Assembly: GCF_900292015.1 (NCBI RefSeq)
Contig: NZ_LR130759.1
Span: forward strand, 4,526,001-4,590,000
Length of the DNA stretch: 64,000 nt
From: Mycobacterium basiliense
Lineage (GTDB): Bacteria; Actinomycetota; Actinomycetes; Mycobacteriales; Mycobacteriaceae
Direction: 5' to 3'
The notes beneath the pieces are model-generated. The model saw only the letters and a program-made list of their open reading frames with translations. It searched no databases and was not told the origin of the DNA. Made by a program: the position numbers and the translations under genes. Shown piece by piece: positions 57,342 to 64,000 of the stretch (positions are counted from its first letter, which is position 1; each line of letters starts with the position of its first letter).

Positions 57342-59072
57342 TTACGCGGGCCCGGTCGTACCAGCCTGACCGAACAGCGTGCCACCGGAACCTCCGGCGC
57401 CACCCATACCGCCCTGGGTAGCGCCGGCGCCCGCCCCGCCGTCGCCACCATTGCCGACCAGTCCGGCGTCGCCGCCGTTGCCGCCGATACCGTTCCCAGT
57501 GGGGGCGCTGAAGCCAGCGGGAATGCTGCCGGCCGACCCACCGTTGCCGCCGTTCCCAAAGAAGAAGCCGCCGCTGCCGCCCCAGCCGCCGTCACTGGTC
57601 TGGTAGACGCTGCCCCCGGTGCCACCGCCGGTCTGGGTCCCAGGTGTTCCGGTGGCACCGCCGTCAGCGCCGTTGCCGCCGTTGCCAAACAGGAATGCAT
57701 CACCGCCGGCTCCGCCGAGCGCACCAGGTCCGGCGTCGCCGAAGTTGTGGCCACCGCTGCCGCCGTTCCCGCCGTCGCCACCGGCACCACCATTGCCGCC
57801 ATTGCCGATGATGCCGCCACTTCCGCCGGTTCCGCCGAAGCCGCCATAACCGCCGTTGCCGTTGAAGGTAAGAATCGCGTCAACCGAGCCGCCGCCGGCG
57901 GCCCCGTTACCACCCGCGCCGCCGTCGCCGCCGTCGCCCCAGATGACCCCGCCATTGCCACCGTTGCCGCCTTGGCTGCCACTGCCGCCTGCGCCGCCAG
58001 ATACTGCTCCGACCGCGGTGACGGTCTGGCCGGTGCCGCCCAAGCCCCCATTGCCGCCGGCTCCACCGTTGCCGAACAGCCCGGAATCGCCGCCGTTGCC
58101 GGCCGATGCGAGGAAGCCACCACCGTTGGCACCAGCGGTAGCGTTGGCGTCGGCGACGAAGGAACCGCTGTTGCCGGTGTTTCCGCCGGTGCCACCGTTG
58201 CCGTATAGCCACCCGCTGTGGCCGCCGTTGCCGCCGCTGCCCGCGGACCCGCCGGTGCCAGCCAGCTGGCTGGCTCCGGGGGCGGTAGCAGCGGTGCCGT
58301 CACCACCGTCGCCGCCCTGACCACCGGTTCCACCGTGGCCGAACAGGAATCCTCCGCGTCCGCCTAGGCCGCCGTTGCCGCCGGCGCCGCCATCATTGCC
58401 GTTGTTGAAGCCAGTAGCGGCCGCACCGGCGACGCCACCATTGCCGCCGAGCCCGCCAGCACCTCCCAGGCCGTACAGCAATCCGCCATTGCCGCCCATA
58501 CCTCCGCCACCGCCGGCCTGGCCCGCCGCCCCGGTGGCTCCCGCGGCGCCGGCGCCGCCGGCGCCGCCCCGGCCGCCGTTGCCCAACAACCCGGCCGACC
58601 CACCGTTGCCCCCGGCTTGACCCGCCGCGCCGGACCCACCGTTACCGCCGTTGCCAAGCAACCACCCTCCGTCACCGCCGCTTTGTCCGGTCCCGTCCAC
58701 GCCGTTGGCGCCGTTCCCGATCAGCGGACGCCCGGTGAGCGCCATCACCGGATCGGTGGCCGCGCCCGCAAGTTGCTGGAATGGCAGCACGTTGGCCGCC
58801 TCGGCGGCGGCATATTCGGTGGCACCACCGCTCATGAGCTGGACAAACTGCTGGTGGAATAGCGCCGCTTGCGCGCTGAGCGCCTGGTATGCCTGAGCGT
58901 GCGCCCCGAACAACATCGAAATCGCGGCCGACACCTCGTCGGCGCCAGCCGGCAGTACTGCCGTGATCGGGGTAAGCGCGGCCGCGTTGGCCTGGCTCAG
59001 CGTCGAACCAATGCCCGCGAGATCGTTGGCCGCTGCAGCCACATACTCGGGCGCCGCGATCACCCACGACAT
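57342..59072 (-). CDS. PE_PGRS family protein (longer)
   Basis: A 576-residue protein. The PE domain starts MSWVIAAPEYVAAAANDLAG, and the domain ends near EYAAAEAANVLPFQQL. The [11 protein letters not shown] motif precedes about 440 residues of Gly/Asn-rich PGRS repeats with loops such as [16 protein letters not shown]. It lies 125 bp upstream of the shorter PE_PGRS gene and has the same orientation, so the two may be tandem copies. ATG 59072. Confidence 0.95.
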   Translation of the reverse strand: MSWVIAAPEYVAAAANDLAGIGSTLSQANAAALTPITAVLPAGADEVSAAISMLFGAHAQAYQALSAQAALFHQQFVQLMSGGATEYAAAEAANVLPFQQLAGAATDPVMALTGRPLIGNGANGVDGTGQSGGDGGWLLGNGGNGGSGAAGQAGGNGGSAGLLGNGGRGGAGGAGAAGATGAAGQAGGGGGMGGNGGLLYGLGGAGGLGGNGGVAGAAATGFNNGNDGGAGGNGGLGGRGGFLFGHGGTGGQGGDGGDGTAATAPGASQLAGTGGSAGSGGNGGHSGWLYGNGGTGGNTGNSGSFVADANATAGANGGGFLASAGNGGDSGLFGNGGAGGNGGLGGTGQTVTAVGAVSGGAGGSGSQGGNGGNGGVIWGDGGDGGAGGNGAAGGGSVDAILTFNGNGGYGGFGGTGGSGGIIGNGGNGGAGGDGGNGGSGGHNFGDAGPGALGGAGGDAFLFGNGGNGADGGATGTPGTQTGGGTGGSVYQTSDGGWGGSGGFFFGNGGNGGSAGSIPAGFSAPTGNGIGGNGGDAGLVGNGGDGGAGAGATQGGMGGAGGSGGTLFGQAGTTGPA

Positions 59073-59244
59073 TCACAAACCTCCCGACGAATTGCGGCCG
59101 TGTCGCGATCGATAAGTGAACTTCGACACAAGTTTAGTAGGCGCTGATGCTATCGCGATCTGGCTGCTATTTTCGCCGGTTAAGCCAAATCCTTAATTCA
59201 TCCTCTCGCCAGTGCAGTTCAGTGCGTCCAGGTCCCGCAAGCCC

Positions 59245-59985
59245 TTAACGAGTCCTAAGTAAATAGGTATCCATGATCCAGCCATGGCGCGCGCGGGCTT
59301 GCGCGCGCAGTGCCGCAATGCGCGCACCGACCTCACCCACGGTGCCGGCCAACAGCAACTCGTCCGGGGTGCCGAGATAGGCACCCCACCAGATACGAGT
59401 CTCCGGTGGACAGGTCTGAAACGAGCAGTCCGCGTCAAGCATGACCAGTGTGCAACCGGCCAGTCCGTGTGCACGCAATTGCCTGCCGGTTGTGATGAGC
59501 ACCGGCGCACCCACCTCATTGAGCGGGATACGGTGCCTAGCCGTGAGCGCTTGCACCGCGGTGATACCCGGAATGACGTCATAACCGATGTCGACCTCTT
59601 CAGCTACCGTTGCCAAAATCCGCAGCGTGCTGTCATACAGCGCTGGATCACCCCAGGCCAGAAACGCACCCACACCGTCGGGCCCCAGTTCAGCGCGGAT
59701 AGCCTCCGCCCAGATCTGCGCCCGCGCCACATGCCAGTCGCTGACCGCTTCCCGATAGTCGGTGTCTGGGGAGCGCTGTGGATCAGGCAGCTCAACGAGT
59801 CGATACCCGGGCTCCCGGATGAACCGCGCGCAGATGCGCCGTCGCAGCTCCACTAGGTCGCGTTTGGCCTCACCCTTGTCCATCGCGAAGAACACCTGGG
59901 TGTCATTGAGCGCATTGATCGCCTGAACGGTGACGTAGTCGGGGTCCCCGGCGCCGATACCGATGACGTGAATGTGCCGACTCAT
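59245..59985 (-). CDS. cobF: Precorrin-6A synthase (deacetylating) CobF
   Basis: A 246-residue SAM-dependent methyltransferase that methylates C-1 of precorrin-5 with loss of acetate in the aerobic B12 pathway. It has HVIGIGAGDPDYVT at the N-terminus (the SAM-binding loop of corrin methyltransferases), FLAWGDPALYDS, and VIPGITAVQALTAR. ATG 59985; the frame to 60066 adds a lead without a ribosome site. No other cob gene is nearby. H37Rv lacks cobF; it was reported present in M. canettii, M. marinum and M. kansasii. Confidence 0.92.
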   Translation of the reverse strand: MSRHIHVIGIGAGDPDYVTVQAINALNDTQVFFAMDKGEAKRDLVELRRRICARFIREPGYRLVELPDPQRSPDTDYREAVSDWHVARAQIWAEAIRAELGPDGVGAFLAWGDPALYDSTLRILATVAEEVDIGYDVIPGITAVQALTARHRIPLNEVGAPVLITTGRQLRAHGLAGCTLVMLDADCSFQTCPPETRIWWGAYLGTPDELLLAGTVGEVGARIAALRAQARARHGWIMDTYLLRTR

Positions 59986-60156
59986 CCTGTCGTCCTTCCG
60001 CGGGAGATAGAGGGCAGGTTGCCCACTGACACGGCCGGGGTCAACCCAATTCGACGTACAAAACACCTATCCGAGACTGGCGGTACCTAGTACCATGGGT
60101 ATTGACTATCTTTGTGTGATCTCCCATCTGAGCCGCCTGCTGAAGGGACACCAACG

Positions 60157-61062
60157 ATGACCACTGCGGTAAAGCCAAGTGGCCCGAGTCGTGAAGAATT
60201 CTCCGAGCGTCTGCTCAAAGGCTCGGTAAAGAAGTCCTACGAACCCATCGTCGACATCGACTGGGATGCCCCGCTGGACCCGGACAAGTTCTACCTGCCA
60301 CCCAAGCTGGTGTCGCTGTATGGCAGCCCGATGTGGGACGAAATGACCCGCGAGCAACAAATCGAGCTGTCTCGCCAAGAGCTGGTCAATACACTGTCGG
60401 CTGGGATCTGGTTCGAGAACATGCTCAATCAGTCGTTGTTGCGCACCATCCTGCACGAAGATCCAACGAGCCGATCGACGCATTACAAGCTCACCGAACT
60501 GGGCGACGAGACCCGCCACATGGTGATGTTCGGCAAAGCCATCGAACGCATCGGAGCCAAACCGGTGCGCCCGCGCCGCTTTCACCGGATGATCATCAAT
60601 TCTCTTCCGCTGGCATTCCAACGAGGTTCAATGTTGTGGGTGGCCGCGCTGATCGGCGAGGAAATCTTCGACTCACTACAACGCCAAATGATGGATGACC
60701 CGGAATTGCAGCCAATTATCCAGCGGCTCATGCGCATTCACGTTACCGAAGAGGCACGACACATTCAGTTTGCTCGGGACGGCGCGCGCAAACGGGTGGC
60801 CGAAATGCCGCGGCTCAATCGATGGTTCATGGCCAACATCAATGGCCTTGGTGGCTACTTCTTCAACTATTTGTTCAGCAATCCGATCCCGTACGCGCGG
60901 GCGGGCCTGGACCCCAAGCGGGCACGAAAGATTGCCCGTTCCAGTGCCCATCGCCGCGACATGCAGATTGCCGGCTTCGCTCCACTCGCAGCGTTTTTGA
61001 CCGAGGTGGGCCTGCTCGGCCCGATCGCGCGCCGCGGCTGGCAGCGCAGCAGGTTCCTGTGA
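60157..61062 (+). CDS. AurF-like diiron oxygenase
   Basis: A 301-residue helical protein with the full diiron ligand set of the AurF family: E87, E118 with H121 (ETRH), E168, H195, and E199 with H202 (EARH). AurF oxidises amino to nitro groups on aromatic rings; other family members act on alkyl or acyl carrier-bound substrates, so the reaction is uncertain. It starts at ATG 60157 after the ribosome site gaaggga. Its stop overlaps the GTG start of the flavoprotein gene by 4 bp, so the two products are probably partners. No acyl-carrier gene is near. Confidence 0.88.
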   Translation: MTTAVKPSGPSREEFSERLLKGSVKKSYEPIVDIDWDAPLDPDKFYLPPKLVSLYGSPMWDEMTREQQIELSRQELVNTLSAGIWFENMLNQSLLRTILHEDPTSRSTHYKLTELGDETRHMVMFGKAIERIGAKPVRPRRFHRMIINSLPLAFQRGSMLWVAALIGEEIFDSLQRQMMDDPELQPIIQRLMRIHVTEEARHIQFARDGARKRVAEMPRLNRWFMANINGLGGYFFNYLFSNPIPYARAGLDPKRARKIARSSAHRRDMQIAGFAPLAAFLTEVGLLGPIARRGWQRSRFL

Positions 61063-62327
61063 CCCAGGCATCTAGCCGCGCTGAGCCCTGCCACGACGTC
61101 GTCGTCATCGGCGCCGGGACCGCCGGCCGCCATGTGTCGGCGGCATTACGGACTGCCCAGGTGGCCGACGTCATGCTGGTCGACAACGGATGCGGCGCGG
61201 CCGTGGGCCCACCCGCGCGATCCGGGTGCGAAGTCGTAGCGGCGACGTTTGACGACGACACAGACACCTGGGCGCTCGGAACCACGAGCGGCGACTCATT
61301 CCGGGGGCGCGTCGTCATTGCCACACACCCACCGGCGCACGTTCCGTGGAAGCCAGATATCGCTGGGTGCAATACCTTTCGGGGTGAATCGTTTCATGCT
61401 GCCGAATGGAACCCGGGTTTCGACCCGGCCGGCAAGCGCATCGCGGCCGTGGGCACCGACTCCGCGCTCGGCCACCACATCGACCGGTTGATGGAAACGG
61501 CGGACTCGGTCATGGTCTTCGAGCATCCGCCCCGCCACGTCGTGCCGGAAATACCGTTGCTGACCACGCGCGCCCAACGCTGGGTGCAACGTCACCTCCG
61601 CGGACGTCGGCGGCGGATGCCCCTCGTGGTGGACTCGACGATCGAAGGTCTCACCGAGTCGGGCATCCGGACCAACGACGGAGTTCTCCACCCCGCCGAC
61701 GCGATCATCTATGGCACCGGATTCGCAATTCGCGATCGGCTACCCGAGCAGACGCTGGTGGGAGCGGGTGGTGTGACCATCCAACAGGCCTGGCGAGACG
61801 GCATGGAGCCGTATTACGGCGTCGCCGTGCACGGTTTTCCGAACTACTTCTTCATCACCGGGCCAGATGTCGGCGGGCAGATCCGCTACGTTATCGAATG
61901 CCTAGAGCTCATGCGGCGCACCGCGAGCACCCGCATCGAGGTGCTGCGCAGCAGCCAACAGGTATTCAACGAGCGTGCCCAGCTGCAGATTAAGCAGCCA
62001 CCACGGCCATTCAAGGCGTTCGACCTGTCCGCGTATCCGCGCGATGACGACGACACCTACGACGGGACGGCGACGCTCGAGATCGGCGGCTCCCGCCATC
62101 GGGTGCGGGTGCGTCTCACCGGCCATCTCGACCCCATCGATGGCACCTACCATTGGCAAGGAACCGTTGTGGACCCTCTTCCGCAGGAGTCGCTGCGGCA
62201 GCCGCGGTCGGCGACGCTGACGGTGGCCGGGCACAGTGCCGCCGCGCGCATCATCGAACGCACGCCCTGGGGCACGCACACCGTCGCCGGAGTGGGCGCC
62301 CCGCCGTACCCGTGCGGCGGCCGGTAA
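61059..62327 (+). CDS. Flavoprotein monooxygenase-like protein with DUF4873 C-terminal domain (Rv0943c-like)
   Basis: A 422-residue protein from GTG 61059. The FAD loop is VVVIGAGTAGRHVSA. A Baeyer-Villiger-like signature F-x-G-x3-H-x3-W appears as FRGESFHAAEW, followed by a second dinucleotide segment AAVGTDSALGHH. The stretch between the first FAD loop and the strand RVVIATHPPAH is much shorter than in typical monooxygenases, so this is a compact or reduced form. The C-terminal 90 residues match DUF4873 (AYPRDDDDTYDGTATLE). H37Rv Rv0943c is 346 residues, shorter at the start. Confidence 0.82.
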   Translation: MTQASSRAEPCHDVVVIGAGTAGRHVSAALRTAQVADVMLVDNGCGAAVGPPARSGCEVVAATFDDDTDTWALGTTSGDSFRGRVVIATHPPAHVPWKPDIAGCNTFRGESFHAAEWNPGFDPAGKRIAAVGTDSALGHHIDRLMETADSVMVFEHPPRHVVPEIPLLTTRAQRWVQRHLRGRRRRMPLVVDSTIEGLTESGIRTNDGVLHPADAIIYGTGFAIRDRLPEQTLVGAGGVTIQQAWRDGMEPYYGVAVHGFPNYFFITGPDVGGQIRYVIECLELMRRTASTRIEVLRSSQQVFNERAQLQIKQPPRPFKAFDLSAYPRDDDDTYDGTATLEIGGSRHRVRVRLTGHLDPIDGTYHWQGTVVDPLPQESLRQPRSATLTVAGHSAAARIIERTPWGTHTVAGVGAPPYPCGGR

Positions 62328-62908
62328 ACGGCCGTTCGTCAGGCTGTTGCTCGAAATTCGCGCCTTCGTCTGATGTGATCCCGATAGGCTGGATACATCC
62401 CAGACCAGAGGTTGACCGCGCGCGTTTTGCGGGTAATCCCTCTGGGTGGCGTGTGCGGCGGCGGACGATGACACGAACGAGAACGACATGCTCGACGAGG
62501 CAGCAGTCGGCACAACAGGCCGGCAGGGTCGAGGCAGCTACCCGACCCGCGTCCACTTCTCAGCGCGATCACGCGCCTGCGGCCAACCACAGCACACGGA
62601 TCGCCGGCGCACGGTCGATACCCGCGGTGAAGATGTTGGGCCAGGTCGATGCGACTCCGTGTGCACAAACCGCGACACTTGGCCGAAGATGGATAGGTCG
62701 AAGAAGATGGATATTTCTGCCGCCAACGACGGCGGCCTCGTCAAGCAAGTGGCGAGTAACAGTTCGAGGAGCGCGACATGGAACCGGACGCCAGGATGGG
62801 GCTCGCATGCCGGTCCATGACACCTTGTCGTATCGGCGCTACGCCTACCTCGCCGGCGCCCCCGCGAAGACAGGTGGCTGAAGCTTTCCATCTTCGGGGG
62901 CGGCTCCA
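62328..62908. other. Gene-free stretch between the flavoprotein and the STAS gene
   Basis: About 580 bases. Several frames cross it on both strands but none has a ribosome site or sensible composition. In H37Rv a short gene (Rv0942) lies here; I could not confirm it. Promoter elements are not identifiable. Confidence 0.5.
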
Positions 62909-63673
62909 GTGAGCGCGATGGCGAAGTCTTCCAGCTCGTTGGCCATCGCGGCACGTGACGAGCAATCCGCGGTAGTCCTGGTGGTCGAGGGCGTGCTCGA
63001 CGCCGACAATTCGGCGGCCCTGCGGGACGCCATCATGAAGGCGACGCTCGACGAGCCATCCGCAGTCATTGTTAATGTCTCTGCTCTTCACGTCCCCCAA
63101 CAACCTGCCTGGTCCATCTTTGTCAGCGCCCGCTGGCAACTCGACACGCAACCGAATGTTCCGATCGTGCTGGTCTGCGCTAACCGCACCAGGCGCGAGG
63201 CGATCACCCACACCGCGGTCACCCGATTCATGCCGGTCTACCCCACCGAAAAGGGGGCAATGAAGGCCATTGGCCGACTCACCAACCGCAAACTCCGGCA
63301 TGCCCAGACCCAACTACCTTCGCACCTCAACAGCCTCCGCGAGTCCCGAAAGTTGGTACGTGAATGGCTCACCTCCTGGTCAAAGCCCGGCCTGATCCCG
63401 GTCGCGCTGGTGATTGTCAACGTATTTGTAGAGAACGTGCTGGAACACACCGGAAGTGACCCGGTAGTGCGGGTCGACAGCGACGGCGCCACGGCGACCA
63501 TCGCGGTGTCCGACAGCAGCAGCGCCCCGGCGGTGCGGCTGCAATCACCGCCCAAAGGCATCGATGTCTCTGGTCTGGCCATTGTTGAAGCGCTATGCCG
63601 GGTGTGGGGCAGTACGCCGACGTCGTCGGGAAAAACGGTTTGGGCGATCATCGGCCCGGAAAATCAGCTCTGA
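62909..63673 (+). CDS. STAS-domain and HATPase-like fusion, anti-anti-sigma/anti-sigma type (Rv0941c-like)
   Basis: A 254-residue protein from GTG 62909 (ATG 62918 is an alternative). The N-terminal half (about 15-125) is a STAS-like domain with VVLVVEGVLDADNSAALRDAI. It lacks a clear phosphoserine site. The C-terminal half (140-254) looks like a histidine-kinase-type ATPase of anti-sigma factors, with an N-box VNVFVENVLEHTG and a G-box region KGIDVSGLAIVEALCRVWG. Such combination of antagonist and kinase in one chain is unusual. No sigma factor gene is adjacent, so the target is unknown. Confidence 0.78.
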   Translation: MSAMAKSSSSLAIAARDEQSAVVLVVEGVLDADNSAALRDAIMKATLDEPSAVIVNVSALHVPQQPAWSIFVSARWQLDTQPNVPIVLVCANRTRREAITHTAVTRFMPVYPTEKGAMKAIGRLTNRKLRHAQTQLPSHLNSLRESRKLVREWLTSWSKPGLIPVALVIVNVFVENVLEHTGSDPVVRVDSDGATATIAVSDSSSAPAVRLQSPPKGIDVSGLAIVEALCRVWGSTPTSSGKTVWAIIGPENQL

Positions 63674-63734
63674 CCGGGTGACAATGCCCGCCGGGTCGGC
63701 CCGCTACGGAGCATCCCGACCAACCTGGCGAAAC

Positions 63735-63748
63735 TAGAACGCGTTCTA
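63735..63748. promoter_or_regulatory. KstR-type operator (palindrome)
   Basis: TAGAACGCGTTCTA, part of the perfect 16-bp palindrome CTAGAACGCGTTCTAG at 63734-63749, fits TnnAACnnGTTnnA. It lies 39 bp before the GTG at 63788. Rv0940c is reported in the KstR regulon, in my memory. Confidence 0.85.
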
Positions 63749-63787
63749 GTATCGAGTCAATGCCCGCTCACAGAAGGTAGGGATCAC

Positions 63788-64000
63788 GTGCGGTTCAGCT
63801 ACGCGGAGGCGATGACCGACCCGACGTATTACGTCCCGCTGGCCCAGGCGGCCGAGGCGGCGGGGTATCACAGCATGACGATCGCCGATAGCCTTGCCTA
63901 TCCCTACAAGTCCGACTCGACGTATCCCTACACCGCCGACGGGAGCCGCGAGTTTCTGGAGGACAAGGAGATAGTCGAGACCTTTGTCCTGGCTGCGGCA
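63788..64000 (+). CDS. LLM-class oxidoreductase (Rv0940c-like), partial, cut by the window end
   Basis: The first 71 codons, starting at GTG 63788 after the ribosome site aaggtaggga. The N-terminus RFSYAEAMTDPTYYVPLAQA and the segment GYHSMTIADSLAYPYKSD are typical of F420-dependent luciferase-like oxidoreductases. The C-terminal 70% is outside the window. A perfect KstR-type palindrome precedes it, so steroid-dependent control is likely. The orthologue in H37Rv is Rv0940c. Confidence 0.85.
   Translation, partial: MRFSYAEAMTDPTYYVPLAQAAEAAGYHSMTIADSLAYPYKSDSTYPYTADGSREFLEDKEIVETFVLAAA

Noticed and set aside
57249..58333. Long frames in other registers over the PE_PGRS repeats, including Pro-rich ones
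   Set aside because: Gly codons read in reverse give Pro-rich and Ala/Thr-rich shadows; the PE domain only makes sense on the minus strand in one frame.
62153..62881. Plus-strand 242-codon frame after the flavoprotein
   Set aside because: It begins inside the flavoprotein gene in another frame, is Arg/Ala-rich and has no ribosome site.

Overview
The window is about 66-70% GC chromosomal DNA from a slow-growing Mycobacterium. It carries PE, PPE and PE_PGRS genes, the mprA-mprB-pepD stress locus, an antigen-85-like mycolyltransferase and F420-type LLM oxidoreductases. Gene order follows, inverted, the M. tuberculosis H37Rv block from about Rv1000c down to Rv0940c. Protein divergence and several differences in gene content point to a species outside the M. 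tuberculosis complex, such as the M. kansasii, M. marinum or MTB-associated groups. Ortholog names come from remembered H37Rv proteins and synteny, not from a search.

Layout. 1-3.1 kb: AlkB-like dioxygenase, two tandem lipoproteins and the cyclic-nucleotide-controlled acetyltransferase. 3.2-10.7 kb: an accessory block that abuts a tRNA-Ala(CGC) gene, holding a methyltransferase, a DUF4239-type pseudogene, a broken PPE gene, a lone PPE start relic, a flavin disulfide oxidoreductase and a divergent AraC/MFS pair. 10.8-18 kb: the division and envelope set GlpR/SepX-like protein, RimJ-like, MoeA1/Glp, GalU, formyl-THF cyclo-ligase, the chaperone Ruc under a CIRCE element, a SAF protein, MscL and MoaB2. 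18-22.4 kb: PepD, MprB, MprA and L32. 22.7-31.1 kb: a tightly coupled six-gene acyl-CoA operon (AtuA family, FadE13, AccD2, AccA2, FadE12, EchA7) resembling acyclic-terpene or branched-chain acid degradation clusters.

31-41 kb: a PE relic, a DUF1707 protein, an AAA+/VWA pair, purH, purN with a 59-bp tandem repeat, PerM and its neighbour. 41-50 kb: an LLM oxidoreductase with a KstR-type box, a thiolase-like protein, sucD, sucC, an M23 peptidase and uvrD1. 50-56 kb: a broken PPE-MPTR gene, chorismate mutase behind a structured leader, a full-length antigen-85-like protein, pgi, a dehydrogenase and a full-length Fpg/Nei glycosylase. 56-64 kb: two PE_PGRS genes, cobF, an AurF-like diiron oxygenase overlapping a flavoprotein, a STAS-ATPase fusion, and the start of a second LLM oxidoreductase behind a perfect KstR-type palindrome.

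The most notable points are four decayed PE/PPE loci in one window; genes intact here that I recall as shortened or missing in H37Rv (mycolyltransferase, Fpg2, cobF); the uncharacterised diiron-oxygenase/flavoprotein pair beside cobF; the AtuA-type carboxylase operon; and regulatory sites readable directly in the DNA (CIRCE, MprA direct repeats, two KstR boxes).
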